Positions 8,531-15,841 of a stretch of DNA of 28,038 nucleotides are shown in pieces. The stretch covers positions 1-28,038 of the forward strand of contig JBEBGL010000026.1 in assembly GCA_040081465.1 (NCBI GenBank), read 5' to 3'. The position numbers were made by a program, and so were the translations under genes. How positions within the stretch are numbered: position 1 is the first letter of the stretch; each line of letters begins with the position of its first letter. The notes beneath the pieces were generated by a model that saw nothing but the letters and a program-made list of their open reading frames with translations, did not search any database and was not told where the DNA came from. This stretch comes from UBA668 sp040081465. GTDB lineage: Bacteria; Actinomycetota; Acidimicrobiia; Acidimicrobiales; Ilumatobacteraceae.

Positions 8531-9732
8531 AGCGAATCAACGAATGCGTTAGCGACGATGTTGGGGTCGGTGCCATTCGTGACAACCTCGTTGAGCATCT
8601 GGTTCAGACGCTCGGAAGTCAGCACGCTCACCAGTCCGTCGAGGACGGTGAGCAGATCGGGGGTCTGCACGGTGACGGCCACTAGTGCGACGACACCGTT
8701 GCCTGGCGACATGTGCAGCCCGTCGCTCAGCAGCGTGAGGCGCTCGGTAGTGATTAGCGGGTCAAGCGAGTTCAGCGCGAGACAGTCGACGTCGCCATCA
8801 GCTAGTGCAGCAGCGAAGCCGTCGTCGGCGATCGTGACCAATTCTTTAAACTCGCCGCCGTAGATGGCTTGCAGCGCGGGGTAACCCACTAGCTCGTCGG
8901 CCATGAAAGCAGCCGAACCGCCAAGACGAATGTCGGGCGCCACAGATGCCAAGTCGGTCAGCGACTCAAACACGTTCTCAGCTTGGGCGGCAACCGTCTC
9001 GGCCGTGCACGCGATCACTGTTTTGTTCTCGGCGAGACCGGCGCGGTTGGCAAAGAGTTCGACAGCCAACACTTCGTTGATCGCAATCAACTGCTCGGGC
9101 ACGCTGCGCCCACTGAGGGCTTCTGGTGCGAGCGTCGTGCTGGTGCCAACGACTGTGGTCGTCGTCGATGTCGATGTCGATGTCGATGTCGATGTCGTGC
9201 TGCTCGTGCTGCTCGTGCTTGTACTGCTGGTGCTCGTACTACTGGTAGTCGTTGCGTTCTGGTCGGTCGTCGTCGGAGCAACGGTGCTGGTGGTAGTCGT
9301 GCTGGTGGTGGTCGAGGTTGTTGGGAAGGTGACCGGTGCCTGCGTGGTCGCAACTCCGCTAGGAATCGAAGTAGTTGGCAGCGGCTCGGCACCCGACTGG
9401 CTGTAGAGGAACGCCTGTAGTTCTCCACTGAAGTCGGGAATCAACTCGAAGTCGCCGTCTTGCATAGCCTGGTAGTAGCCGGCACGGTCGAGATCGACCG
9501 GATCCTTGCGAGCGACCCGGAACCCGGCATCGTCAAGCACTCGAGCAAAGATGGCAGCCACTAACTGACTGACGTTGTCGCCCTCAACAGAGGTGACAGC
9601 AATAAGCGGAAGTGGCGGAAATGTTGCGACCGGGGTCGTCGATTCGTCGTCGCTACACGCTGCGGCTACGGCCGCGAACGCAAAGACGGTGGCGAGGCCA
9701 AGGCAGCGGGTGGTCAATGTCGTGCGCTTCAT
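8527..9732 (-). CDS. OpuAC-type substrate-binding lipoprotein with Thr/Ser-rich insert
   Basis: This 401-residue protein has a lipoprotein signal peptide ending at Cys26 (AVAAAC). The mature part resembles the glycine-betaine/quaternary-amine binding fold (OpuAC/OsmF). The first lobe starts near residue 40 with PLIAVTSVEGDNVSQLVAAI and includes ALQSGE-like AMQDGDFELIPDFSGEL. The later lobe shows LGGSAAFMADELVGYPALQ, then ALADGDVDCLALNS, and ends with NEVVTNGTDPNIVANAFV. About 90 residues (roughly 115-205) of almost pure Thr/Ser interrupt the fold. The lipoprotein would sit outside the membrane and deliver or sense a small cationic solute. Its coupling to an ABC-2 exporter-type pair, not to OpuAA/OpuAB, is unusual. 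A -10-like TAGGCT lies nine bases upstream of the ATG. Confidence 0.82.
   Translation of the reverse strand: MKRTTLTTRCLGLATVFAFAAVAAACSDDESTTPVATFPPLPLIAVTSVEGDNVSQLVAAIFARVLDDAGFRVARKDPVDLDRAGYYQAMQDGDFELIPDFSGELQAFLYSQSGAEPLPTTSIPSGVATTQAPVTFPTTSTTTSTTTTSTVAPTTTDQNATTTSSTSTSSTSTSSTSSTTSTSTSTSTSTTTTVVGTSTTLAPEALSGRSVPEQLIAINEVLAVELFANRAGLAENKTVIACTAETVAAQAENVFESLTDLASVAPDIRLGGSAAFMADELVGYPALQAIYGGEFKELVTIADDGFAAALADGDVDCLALNSLDPLITTERLTLLSDGLHMSPGNGVVALVAVTVQTPDLLTVLDGLVSVLTSERLNQMLNEVVTNGTDPNIVANAFVDSL
9164..9197. repeat. Hexanucleotide microsatellite (GTCGAT)n inside a CDS
   Basis: Five full copies and a partial copy of GTCGAT run from 9164 to 9197. They are followed to about 9250 by degenerate nine-base units of the GTGCTGCTC type. 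On the minus strand this encodes the alternating Ser-Thr tract of the binding lipoprotein. The repeat unit is a multiple of three, so slippage would change linker length without a frameshift. Confidence 0.8.
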
Positions 9733-9741
9733 GAGGGAGCG

Positions 9742-9747
9742 AGCCTA
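9742..9747 (-). promoter_or_regulatory. Possible -10 element for the lipoprotein-ABC operon
   Basis: TAGGCT on the minus strand lies nine bases before the ATG at 9732, in the 43-bp gap after the upstream gene. No clear -35 or Shine-Dalgarno sequence is visible. Confidence 0.3.
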
Positions 9748-9775
9748 CTAGTGGAACCCCTGGAGCAGCCGTCGG

Positions 9776-10633
9776 TTACAGGAAGTCGCGGGCGTCGGTG
9801 ACGTCGTCGTCGTCGGGAACCTCGATCGTTACGGGTTCGTTGATCGACGTAATGACGATGTCGGTGGTGACTTCGCCGGGGCCGATGTCGATCTGATAGC
9901 TAACTCGGCGCACCAGGTTCTGCTCGTCGATGTAGAAGTCGTAGACGACTTCGTCGGGGATTTCGCCGCCCACTTCGTCGAGCTGCGATTCGAGTTCTGC
10001 ATTGGATGCAAACACGTCCTCGCCGCGGAACGTGACCCGAAAGTGCTTCACCTTCAGCCCGTTTACTTCGTCGAAACCGATCTCTTCTGTCTTGATGGCC
10101 TGATCAATGAAGACTGCCGCGTCCAGCGGGTTGCCGATCGAGTCGGCGCTGAAAACCGTATCCTCGCCATTCTCCGCGAACCATGCCGCGTCCATGCGGA
10201 GCCATTCAGTTCTAAGCGGAATTCCGAGCGACTCAAAGAACGAACCGTTGATGAACGTCACCTCGTCGTCAAGGTCGACAATCATTTCGATCTCGCCGCC
10301 GATACCGATTACGTCTGAGCCGAGATCCATCGTGAGGTGCAGTAGGCCGTTCTCAACATCGGTCGCTACATCCGCGCTCACCTCGCTGCCGAAGCCATCC
10401 GTAGTCGTCGTGAACGTCATCGTGTTCACCGCAACGGTTGCGTCGCCCGCCTCAGTGAGCGAGAACTTCGCCTTCTCTCCATCCCTGGTGACCGCGAATG
10501 CCACACCGCCGATCGCGGCCGCGGCAACAACTGCGATCACAACGAATCTTCCGGTGCGTCGCTTCCGCGGCGCATCGGGAATGACTACTGACGTTGCCAT
10601 CGGCGTGCGCGGCGGGTCGCTGAACGGATCCAT
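9776..10633 (-). CDS. Membrane-anchored LppX/LprG-like protein
   Basis: From ATG 10633 this is a 285-residue protein with a short cytoplasmic, basic N-terminus (APRKRRTGR), one hydrophobic segment at about 29-48, and an extracellular domain of about 235 residues. The domain has alternating beta strands ending in a YDFYIDEQNLVRRVSYQ hairpin and an SINEPVTIEVP tail. This resembles the LppX/LprAFG fold, whose members bind lipids in mycobacteria. No lipobox is present, so anchoring is by the transmembrane helix. It starts 10 bp after the FHA-FtsK gene and is likely co-transcribed with it. ATG 10600 is an alternative start. Fold assignment is by pattern only; function unknown. Confidence 0.65.
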   Translation of the reverse strand: MDPFSDPPRTPMATSVVIPDAPRKRRTGRFVVIAVVAAAAIGGVAFAVTRDGEKAKFSLTEAGDATVAVNTMTFTTTTDGFGSEVSADVATDVENGLLHLTMDLGSDVIGIGGEIEMIVDLDDEVTFINGSFFESLGIPLRTEWLRMDAAWFAENGEDTVFSADSIGNPLDAAVFIDQAIKTEEIGFDEVNGLKVKHFRVTFRGEDVFASNAELESQLDEVGGEIPDEVVYDFYIDEQNLVRRVSYQIDIGPGEVTTDIVITSINEPVTIEVPDDDDVTDARDFL

Positions 10634-10643
10634 CCGGCGAACG

Positions 10644-13600
10644 CTACAGCGAAGTCCTGACCTCCTGATCGGCGACCCCACTACCGGAGGCCGCATGATC
10701 GATGGCAAGGTCCATCGCCATCTGCATTAGGCGCACGGCACCACTATCGGCGACCCACCAAAGGCCAGGTCGGGCGGCAACCGGGGAGTGTCGCGGAAGC
10801 AGAACGCTCAGCAGGTCGCCATCAAGATCCGTACCACCCGTCGCGATCAATCCCAGTCGGCTTCGGCGTACGACCCCGGTCCAATGTCCGTATGTTTGAC
10901 GCAATGCGTCGGGGCGACCGGCGGCGGCGATGCACAGTCCGCTCTCGCGTGCCGCCAAAGTTGCGAGCCGTCCACTCGCATCATCGACCGCTTCAGCGTC
11001 ATCGATAACCAGTAGAGCCGGTGCGATCGTTAGGTGCGCAGTCAGTTCATCAAGCAGCGCGGCGATGGCTGTGGGATCGCTGGCGCTGCGATCGGCAAGG
11101 TGTCGCGGAAACGTTGAGCGTCGTGGAACGATTGCGCCTACCCAGCCGTTCGGATGCGCCACCGACCACGCGGCAGCAATGCGCGCGAGACCCGAACTGC
11201 GACCGCTGCGCGGGGTGCCGATCAGAAGCAGATGTTCTCCGTCGGGCACTTCCATCGCGAACGGTTCACCAGAAGTGAAGTCAATGCCAAGGTAGAGCGA
11301 TGCCATGTCGTCTAAAGCGTGTGAGGCGGGCAGCTGCGCGGCGGAGACTTGGGCGGGCACGACGGTGATCGACGCCGCTGTCGATGTGCTCGAAGTTGCG
11401 GCTAATGGCGACAAGCGCGGCGCCACAACCTGCGCCATCGACTCGGATCCTGCGATCACGATTCTTCCCGGTACTGCTGGCGGAACGTGCCGTGCGGCGA
11501 CGCCCAGCAACGCAGCATCGTGCGCATCGTTGAGGTGCAGCACCCAGCGCGCCGGACACCGATTGAGGAACGCGACCGGCAGCGAGGCAGCACTTTCCGC
11601 TCCGGCGACAATCGCAACGGAAGCGGCGGCTGCGTCGGCGAGAATGTGTTCGAGTGGGTCGTAATCGCCTGCGGTGTCCAGATCGTCGAGCGCTCTGCGC
11701 AGCGCGTCGAGTCCGTCGATGATCAGCAACGTTCCTGCGACAGTGCCGCGATGGCCGAGCGCTTGGACCCTCATTCGGTGCAACAGCCGATGCAACCGCT
11801 CACCTTCGTGTAAGTGGACGACGGCGACACAACGCGGATGCGCAGCGAGCGCGGCCCACCGATCGTCGCCGCGGGCATCGATGACGTAGACATCGGCGTC
11901 GTTGCTGGCGGACAGTGTTTGGTTTGCGAGTGTCAGCAGCGTGCTGGTCACACCACTACCCGCACTGCCGACAACCGCCAATCGTCCGTCGACCAACGAC
12001 CACCGCAGCGGCATCGTTCGCTGCAGGTCGGGTTCGTCAACGAGTCCGAGGTCGGACACACCGTCTGGCCCAACGTCGTCGCACTCGAACATCGGCGGCA
12101 GCGGTGGTAGCCATGGAGCCGACGGAACGGCTACCCCCGCCAACCGCGCCGCATCGCAGATCGCACGCACCAGAACCGTCAGCTCCGTATCGCGCCCGTC
12201 GTCGCCGGGTGCCGTGCACTGGGCAGTTTGAAAGGTGAGATGGTCGTCGGCTCCGAGACGCAGCACCGCGCGACCGGGCACACCGCGCGGAAGATGTGCC
12301 GGAGCAGCGATGCCGACCACGTCGATCGCGTCGGATGCGTCGTTCAGCCGCAGCGCGAGCCGAAGGTTGGTGTTGGCTCGAATGTCGTCGGTGATCACTC
12401 CACTCGGTCGTTGTGTTGCCAGCAAGAGATGAACGCCGAGGCTGCGGCCGCGCTGCGCAATCCCGACTAGCGCGTGGAGAAACGTGGGCTGTTCTGCAAC
12501 CAGCGCGGCGAATTCGTCGATCACAACGACCAACCGGGGCATCGTCACAGATGGCGCTTGTGCGCGTAACTCGCTGAGGTCGCAAGCGCCATGTTGGCGC
12601 AACAACGCTTCCCTACGCCGAAGTTCGGCGTGCAGGCTGCGCAGCGCCCGATCGGCCAACTGATCGTCGAGGTCGGTGACCATGCCCACCACATGCGGTA
12701 ACGCCGCGCAAGCGTCGAAGGTGGCACCTCCCTTGTAGTCGATCAGCACAAACGTGAGGTACGTCGGTGAAACGGCAGCGGCCATTCCTACAACCAGACT
12801 GCGCAGAAGTTCGCTCTTGCCCGCGCCGGTCGTGCCAGCGATCAACCCATGCGGACCATCGCGCACAAGGTCGATGTCGACCACGCCGTCGGCTGCCATG
12901 CCAATAGCGGTTCGTGGCGCAGGGTCGACACCGGCTGCGCCCCAGGATGCAGCGATTCCAGTCGGCGTCAGCGTCGCATTGCCGTCGCGCTGCAGCAACG
13001 CGACCAGCGAAAGCTCGCGCGGCACGACGCTGGCGACACTCAGCGAATCTTCCGGATCGATCAACCCGCGTATCGAAGCCGCGCACCGAGCAGTCGTGCG
13101 ATCGCCGACGCCGACCAAGTTCACCTGCTGCGGCAGCAACGTGCGGTGAACATCCGCTACCCACCTAGCAAACGGACCACTCGTAGTGGTGAGCACGCTG
13201 TTGCAAACGTGCGGTATCGCCGCGCTTGCTGCTGCATCGACCACCGGCACAATCACGATCAAGGCATCTCTCTCTGCATCGCTAACCGCGCGTCGCATCG
13301 GACTGGTACGTGTTGACAGCAGCGCCGGCTGGTCGGTGATCAACAGATGGTGACCGCCGCTCGCGCAGTACGACGCGAGCTCATCGAGAACACGAAGAAG
13401 GCCCGACTCGGCAACGATCGCGGCGGTGCCATCTGGCAACGTCACGTGTGGTAGCGAGCGAACGCAATCCCACCGTTCGGGGTGGTCGGTGACAACCGTG
13501 ATGCGCAGATCGGCAGGTCCGCACGACGCGGCCAACTGCACGACCAACGAACGCGCAACTGCGCTGCCATGCGGCCCAAGCAATGCGATCCTGCACGCGG

Positions 13601-14444
13601 GGCCGAGCTCAGCGGGCATCGGCACGTCCGATTCTGCGGGGTTCATCCCGATCGCTACCAGGTACGCGTCAGGGTGCGCACTCCGACGCGTCCAAAGCGT
13701 CGAGTCGCGTTCAGCAAGTGTGTGCACCGCGCGATCAAGTGTCGGCACAGTTGCCAACAAGTGTCGGCGCGCCGCCATGTGCTCACCGACGACGTGTCGC
13801 TCGTAGCGCTCGCATGTCAGTTCGTGCTCGGCCATGGCAACGCCAAACTCGCGGTTAGCAGCGATCCGCTGGGCTACCCAACTGCCGATCGCCACCATCG
13901 CGCCTAGCGCGCCGAACAGCAGGAACATTGGTTGCTGCAGCAGCAGCGCGATCGCGCCGGCTCCGGCCAGGCCAAGCAGAGCAGGCACAAGTCCGCCGCT
14001 GCTGGTGCCGCGAGCGGGAGGTTTGCCCGGTTCGCTTTGTTCGTTCGCCTGCCAGTCGTAAACCGTGCGTGGAGTACGCACGACTGCACCATCGTGAACA
14101 TGCGCTGGCTGCTCCGGAGTGCGCGTGATCGAGTCGGCACTGATCAGCACAAATGTGCTCGAGCCGACATCGACCACCGATCCACTCGTCAACTCCGCCG
14201 CGGAGTCGATCGCGTGACCGTCGACTCGCAACGGTGTGCGTCCACTCAATTGCGTCAGGTGAACGGCGCCGTCGACGACGTCGATCAGCGCATGGTGCGG
14301 TTGCAGCGTTTGGTCGTCGCAGCGGAAACCGGCGGTGTGCGCCCGGCCGATCAGGTGCCGGCCCGGAGGAAGGGCGATCGAGGCACCGGCATCGGGGCCA
14401 GTACGCCAAACCCCGATCCAGGAAGTTGAAGATGTTTGGTCCAT
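10644..14444 (-). CDS. FHA-FtsK/SpoIIIE ATPase, EssC/EccC-like
   Basis: From ATG 14444 this is a 1266-residue membrane ATPase. An FHA-type phosphopeptide-binding domain (about 10-105, with GRHLIGRAHTAGF) is followed by two hydrophobic segments (about 150-190) and then three FtsK/SpoIIIE modules. Module 1 is intact: Walker A GTTGAGKS (537-544), IDYKGG, Walker B VVVIDE, and ATQRPS. Modules 2 and 3 are degenerate, with GSAGSGVT (826-833) and GTPRSGRS (1076-1083) lacking the Walker A lysine. This order matches EssC/EccC, the motor of type VII secretion, where module 1 drives transport and the others bind substrate or regulate. The family is clear, but no WXG100 substrate or other T7SS membrane gene is in the window, so the secretion role is inferred. 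The start is just before the FHA domain; a longer reading frame upstream is not needed. Confidence 0.82.
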   Translation of the reverse strand: MDQTSSTSWIGVWRTGPDAGASIALPPGRHLIGRAHTAGFRCDDQTLQPHHALIDVVDGAVHLTQLSGRTPLRVDGHAIDSAAELTSGSVVDVGSSTFVLISADSITRTPEQPAHVHDGAVVRTPRTVYDWQANEQSEPGKPPARGTSSGGLVPALLGLAGAGAIALLLQQPMFLLFGALGAMVAIGSWVAQRIAANREFGVAMAEHELTCERYERHVVGEHMAARRHLLATVPTLDRAVHTLAERDSTLWTRRSAHPDAYLVAIGMNPAESDVPMPAELGPACRIALLGPHGSAVARSLVVQLAASCGPADLRITVVTDHPERWDCVRSLPHVTLPDGTAAIVAESGLLRVLDELASYCASGGHHLLITDQPALLSTRTSPMRRAVSDAERDALIVIVPVVDAAASAAIPHVCNSVLTTTSGPFARWVADVHRTLLPQQVNLVGVGDRTTARCAASIRGLIDPEDSLSVASVVPRELSLVALLQRDGNATLTPTGIAASWGAAGVDPAPRTAIGMAADGVVDIDLVRDGPHGLIAGTTGAGKSELLRSLVVGMAAAVSPTYLTFVLIDYKGGATFDACAALPHVVGMVTDLDDQLADRALRSLHAELRRREALLRQHGACDLSELRAQAPSVTMPRLVVVIDEFAALVAEQPTFLHALVGIAQRGRSLGVHLLLATQRPSGVITDDIRANTNLRLALRLNDASDAIDVVGIAAPAHLPRGVPGRAVLRLGADDHLTFQTAQCTAPGDDGRDTELTVLVRAICDAARLAGVAVPSAPWLPPLPPMFECDDVGPDGVSDLGLVDEPDLQRTMPLRWSLVDGRLAVVGSAGSGVTSTLLTLANQTLSASNDADVYVIDARGDDRWAALAAHPRCVAVVHLHEGERLHRLLHRMRVQALGHRGTVAGTLLIIDGLDALRRALDDLDTAGDYDPLEHILADAAAASVAIVAGAESAASLPVAFLNRCPARWVLHLNDAHDAALLGVAARHVPPAVPGRIVIAGSESMAQVVAPRLSPLAATSSTSTAASITVVPAQVSAAQLPASHALDDMASLYLGIDFTSGEPFAMEVPDGEHLLLIGTPRSGRSSGLARIAAAWSVAHPNGWVGAIVPRRSTFPRHLADRSASDPTAIAALLDELTAHLTIAPALLVIDDAEAVDDASGRLATLAARESGLCIAAAGRPDALRQTYGHWTGVVRRSRLGLIATGGTDLDGDLLSVLLPRHSPVAARPGLWWVADSGAVRLMQMAMDLAIDHAASGSGVADQEVRTSL

Positions 14445-14493
14445 TAACCGCACTGGGCACAACCGTCCGCTGACTTCGGCAAGGCGCCGTGAT

Positions 14494-14541
14494 GTGAGCG
14501 AGGCAGTGAGTGAACCTGTGAGCCGAGCTGTGAGGGCGCGC
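14494..14541. repeat. Four 12-bp direct repeats in a divergent promoter region
   Basis: GTGAG recurs at 14494, 14506, 14518 and 14530, exactly 12 bp apart, with partly conserved spacers (CGAGGCA, TGAACCT, CCGAGCT, GGCGCGC). The array lies between the divergent FHA-FtsK and HTH genes. It could be an operator array or simply a short tandem duplication. On both strands it reads in frame as four-residue repeats, but neither chosen CDS includes it. Confidence 0.6.
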
Positions 14542-14556
14542 GCGGACGCTTGCGGC

Positions 14557-15318
14557 ATGAACACTTCCCTTCCCCTGTACAGCAATCGTCCCCTACTCAT
14601 GCGACTGCAAAGCGAGTGGCAACTGCTTCGTGAACGCCCTTCGGTCGTGCGCCGCGCCCAGGGTTGGTCGCTCGGCGTGCCGTTCGACAATCTCGATCAG
14701 TTGATCGGCGCGACGGACTACTGGCCGAGTCCTGCTGCTCGCGCAGCCGCGGCGGCCAAGACGAGTAGCACGAACGGCAACGAGGTTGTCGCTCGACTGC
14801 TGGCCGCGGCCCGGTCCGACGAGGTGGCGGCCCGCGTCGTTTTACAACGACTACTGCCTGGCCTTATCTCTCGTTCACGGTGTTGGGGGCCACGCAGGGT
14901 GGGTGGCTCAACCGAGGCGTTCGATGAGTTGGTGTCAGTTGCATGGACCGTGATTCGCGAGTTTCCGTTCGAGCGACGCCCGCGCCACCTGATCGCCAAC
15001 CTGCTGCGCGACAGCGAGTACGGCGCATTTCGCCGCGTCAGTCGCCGCCTACTAGTCCACGAGTTCACCGAGCCGCAGTCACTCGATACCACTATCGAGT
15101 ACCGGGCAGAAATCGAACCGATGCTCGAGCTCGCCGACCTGATCGCCGAGGCACGTACGCATGCGCTCAGCGAACACGACGTCCAAGTGCTGACGCTGCT
15201 AGCCAACGGTGCGAGTTCGGCAGAGGCAGCAAAGCAACTGAACGTCAGCGAACGCACCGTGCGGTATCACCGCGACGCCGCTGTCGGTCGCTTACGCGAC
15301 GCAGTCTTGGCTGCCTAG
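14557..15318 (+). CDS. Sigma-70/LuxR-like HTH regulatory protein
   Basis: This 253-residue protein starts at ATG 14557. Residues about 90-165 resemble sigma-70 region 2 (VVLQRLLPGL, then AFDELVSVAWTVIREFP), with a basic RRPRHLIANLLRD stretch. The C-terminus at about 204-250 is a classic helix-turn-helix of the sigma region 4/LuxR type: LSEHDVQVLTLLANGASS, then LNVSERTVRYHRDAAVGRLR. It probably binds DNA or RNA polymerase as an atypical sigma-like regulator. It is divergent from the FHA-FtsK gene, and the 112-bp gap with its repeats is the obvious candidate target. In-frame GTG codons at 14494, 14506 and 14518 could extend the N-terminus through the repeats. No Shine-Dalgarno or -10 element decides the start. 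Confidence 0.7.
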   Translation: MNTSLPLYSNRPLLMRLQSEWQLLRERPSVVRRAQGWSLGVPFDNLDQLIGATDYWPSPAARAAAAAKTSSTNGNEVVARLLAAARSDEVAARVVLQRLLPGLISRSRCWGPRRVGGSTEAFDELVSVAWTVIREFPFERRPRHLIANLLRDSEYGAFRRVSRRLLVHEFTEPQSLDTTIEYRAEIEPMLELADLIAEARTHALSEHDVQVLTLLANGASSAEAAKQLNVSERTVRYHRDAAVGRLRDAVLAA

Positions 15319-15328
15319 ACGCGAGGTG

Positions 15329-15841
15329 CTAGCCGCGGTGCATCACTTGCAGGTGGTGCATCAGCGGCGGCATCGTGCGTTCGATTACGTCGTACATCTC
15401 ACGGAATGCAGCGGCCGGCTTCCCCCATGGGTCGGCGAGATCTTCATCACCGGGCATTGCGTACGGATCCCATCGGCGTAGCAAGTGCAATTGCACCGGC
15501 TCCATCTCTCGATAAGGGCCGTGGCGGTGATCAATTCCGCCGCGCAGACGCTCGAGGTCTTCCATATTGCGAGAGTCCATACCGATGATCAAGTCGAAAC
15601 GTTGAAAGTCGTCAGGGTGAATCTGCCGCACGACGTGATCAACACGATGTCCGCGATTTGACCCCTCAATTGACGACATCGGATTGGGTTGCTCGCCAAC
15701 GTGGTAGTTGCCGGTGCCGGCCGAGTCGAAGCGGGCGAAGCCAGCACCGGCACGCAATGTCTCGGCGACGGCGTGCGCTGCGGGAGACCGACAGATATTC
15801 CCGAGGCAAACGAAGAGAACGGAAACAGGCGGTGCTGTCAT
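15329..15841 (-). CDS. Low-molecular-weight protein tyrosine phosphatase family protein
   Basis: This 170-residue cytoplasmic enzyme has the CX5R phosphate loop CLGNICRS at residues 12-19 (nucleophile C12, R18). The general-acid aspartate, D137, is in LADPWGK. Length is normal for the family, whose members dephosphorylate phosphotyrosine proteins (arsenate reductases share the fold). Its ATG overlaps the copA stop as ATGA, making it the last gene of the csoR-copZ-copA operon. That position is odd for a phosphatase and suggests expression under copper control. The stop is 10 bp from the convergent HTH gene. Confidence 0.88.
   Translation of the reverse strand: MTAPPVSVLFVCLGNICRSPAAHAVAETLRAGAGFARFDSAGTGNYHVGEQPNPMSSIEGSNRGHRVDHVVRQIHPDDFQRFDLIIGMDSRNMEDLERLRGGIDHRHGPYREMEPVQLHLLRRWDPYAMPGDEDLADPWGKPAAAFREMYDVIERTMPPLMHHLQVMHRG

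Noticed and set aside
9164..9250. Possible CRISPR-like or intergenic repeat array
   Set aside because: Units are six or nine bases with no spacers and lie in frame inside a coding region, so it is a coding microsatellite.
14445..14690. N-terminal extension of the FHA-FtsK protein by 82 residues
   Set aside because: It would overlap the divergent regulator gene and read through the 12-bp repeats. The FHA domain starts right after ATG 14444.
10644..15318. A complete type VII secretion locus
   Set aside because: Only the ATPase is present. No WXG100-size gene, mycosin protease or EccB/D/E-like membrane protein was found nearby.
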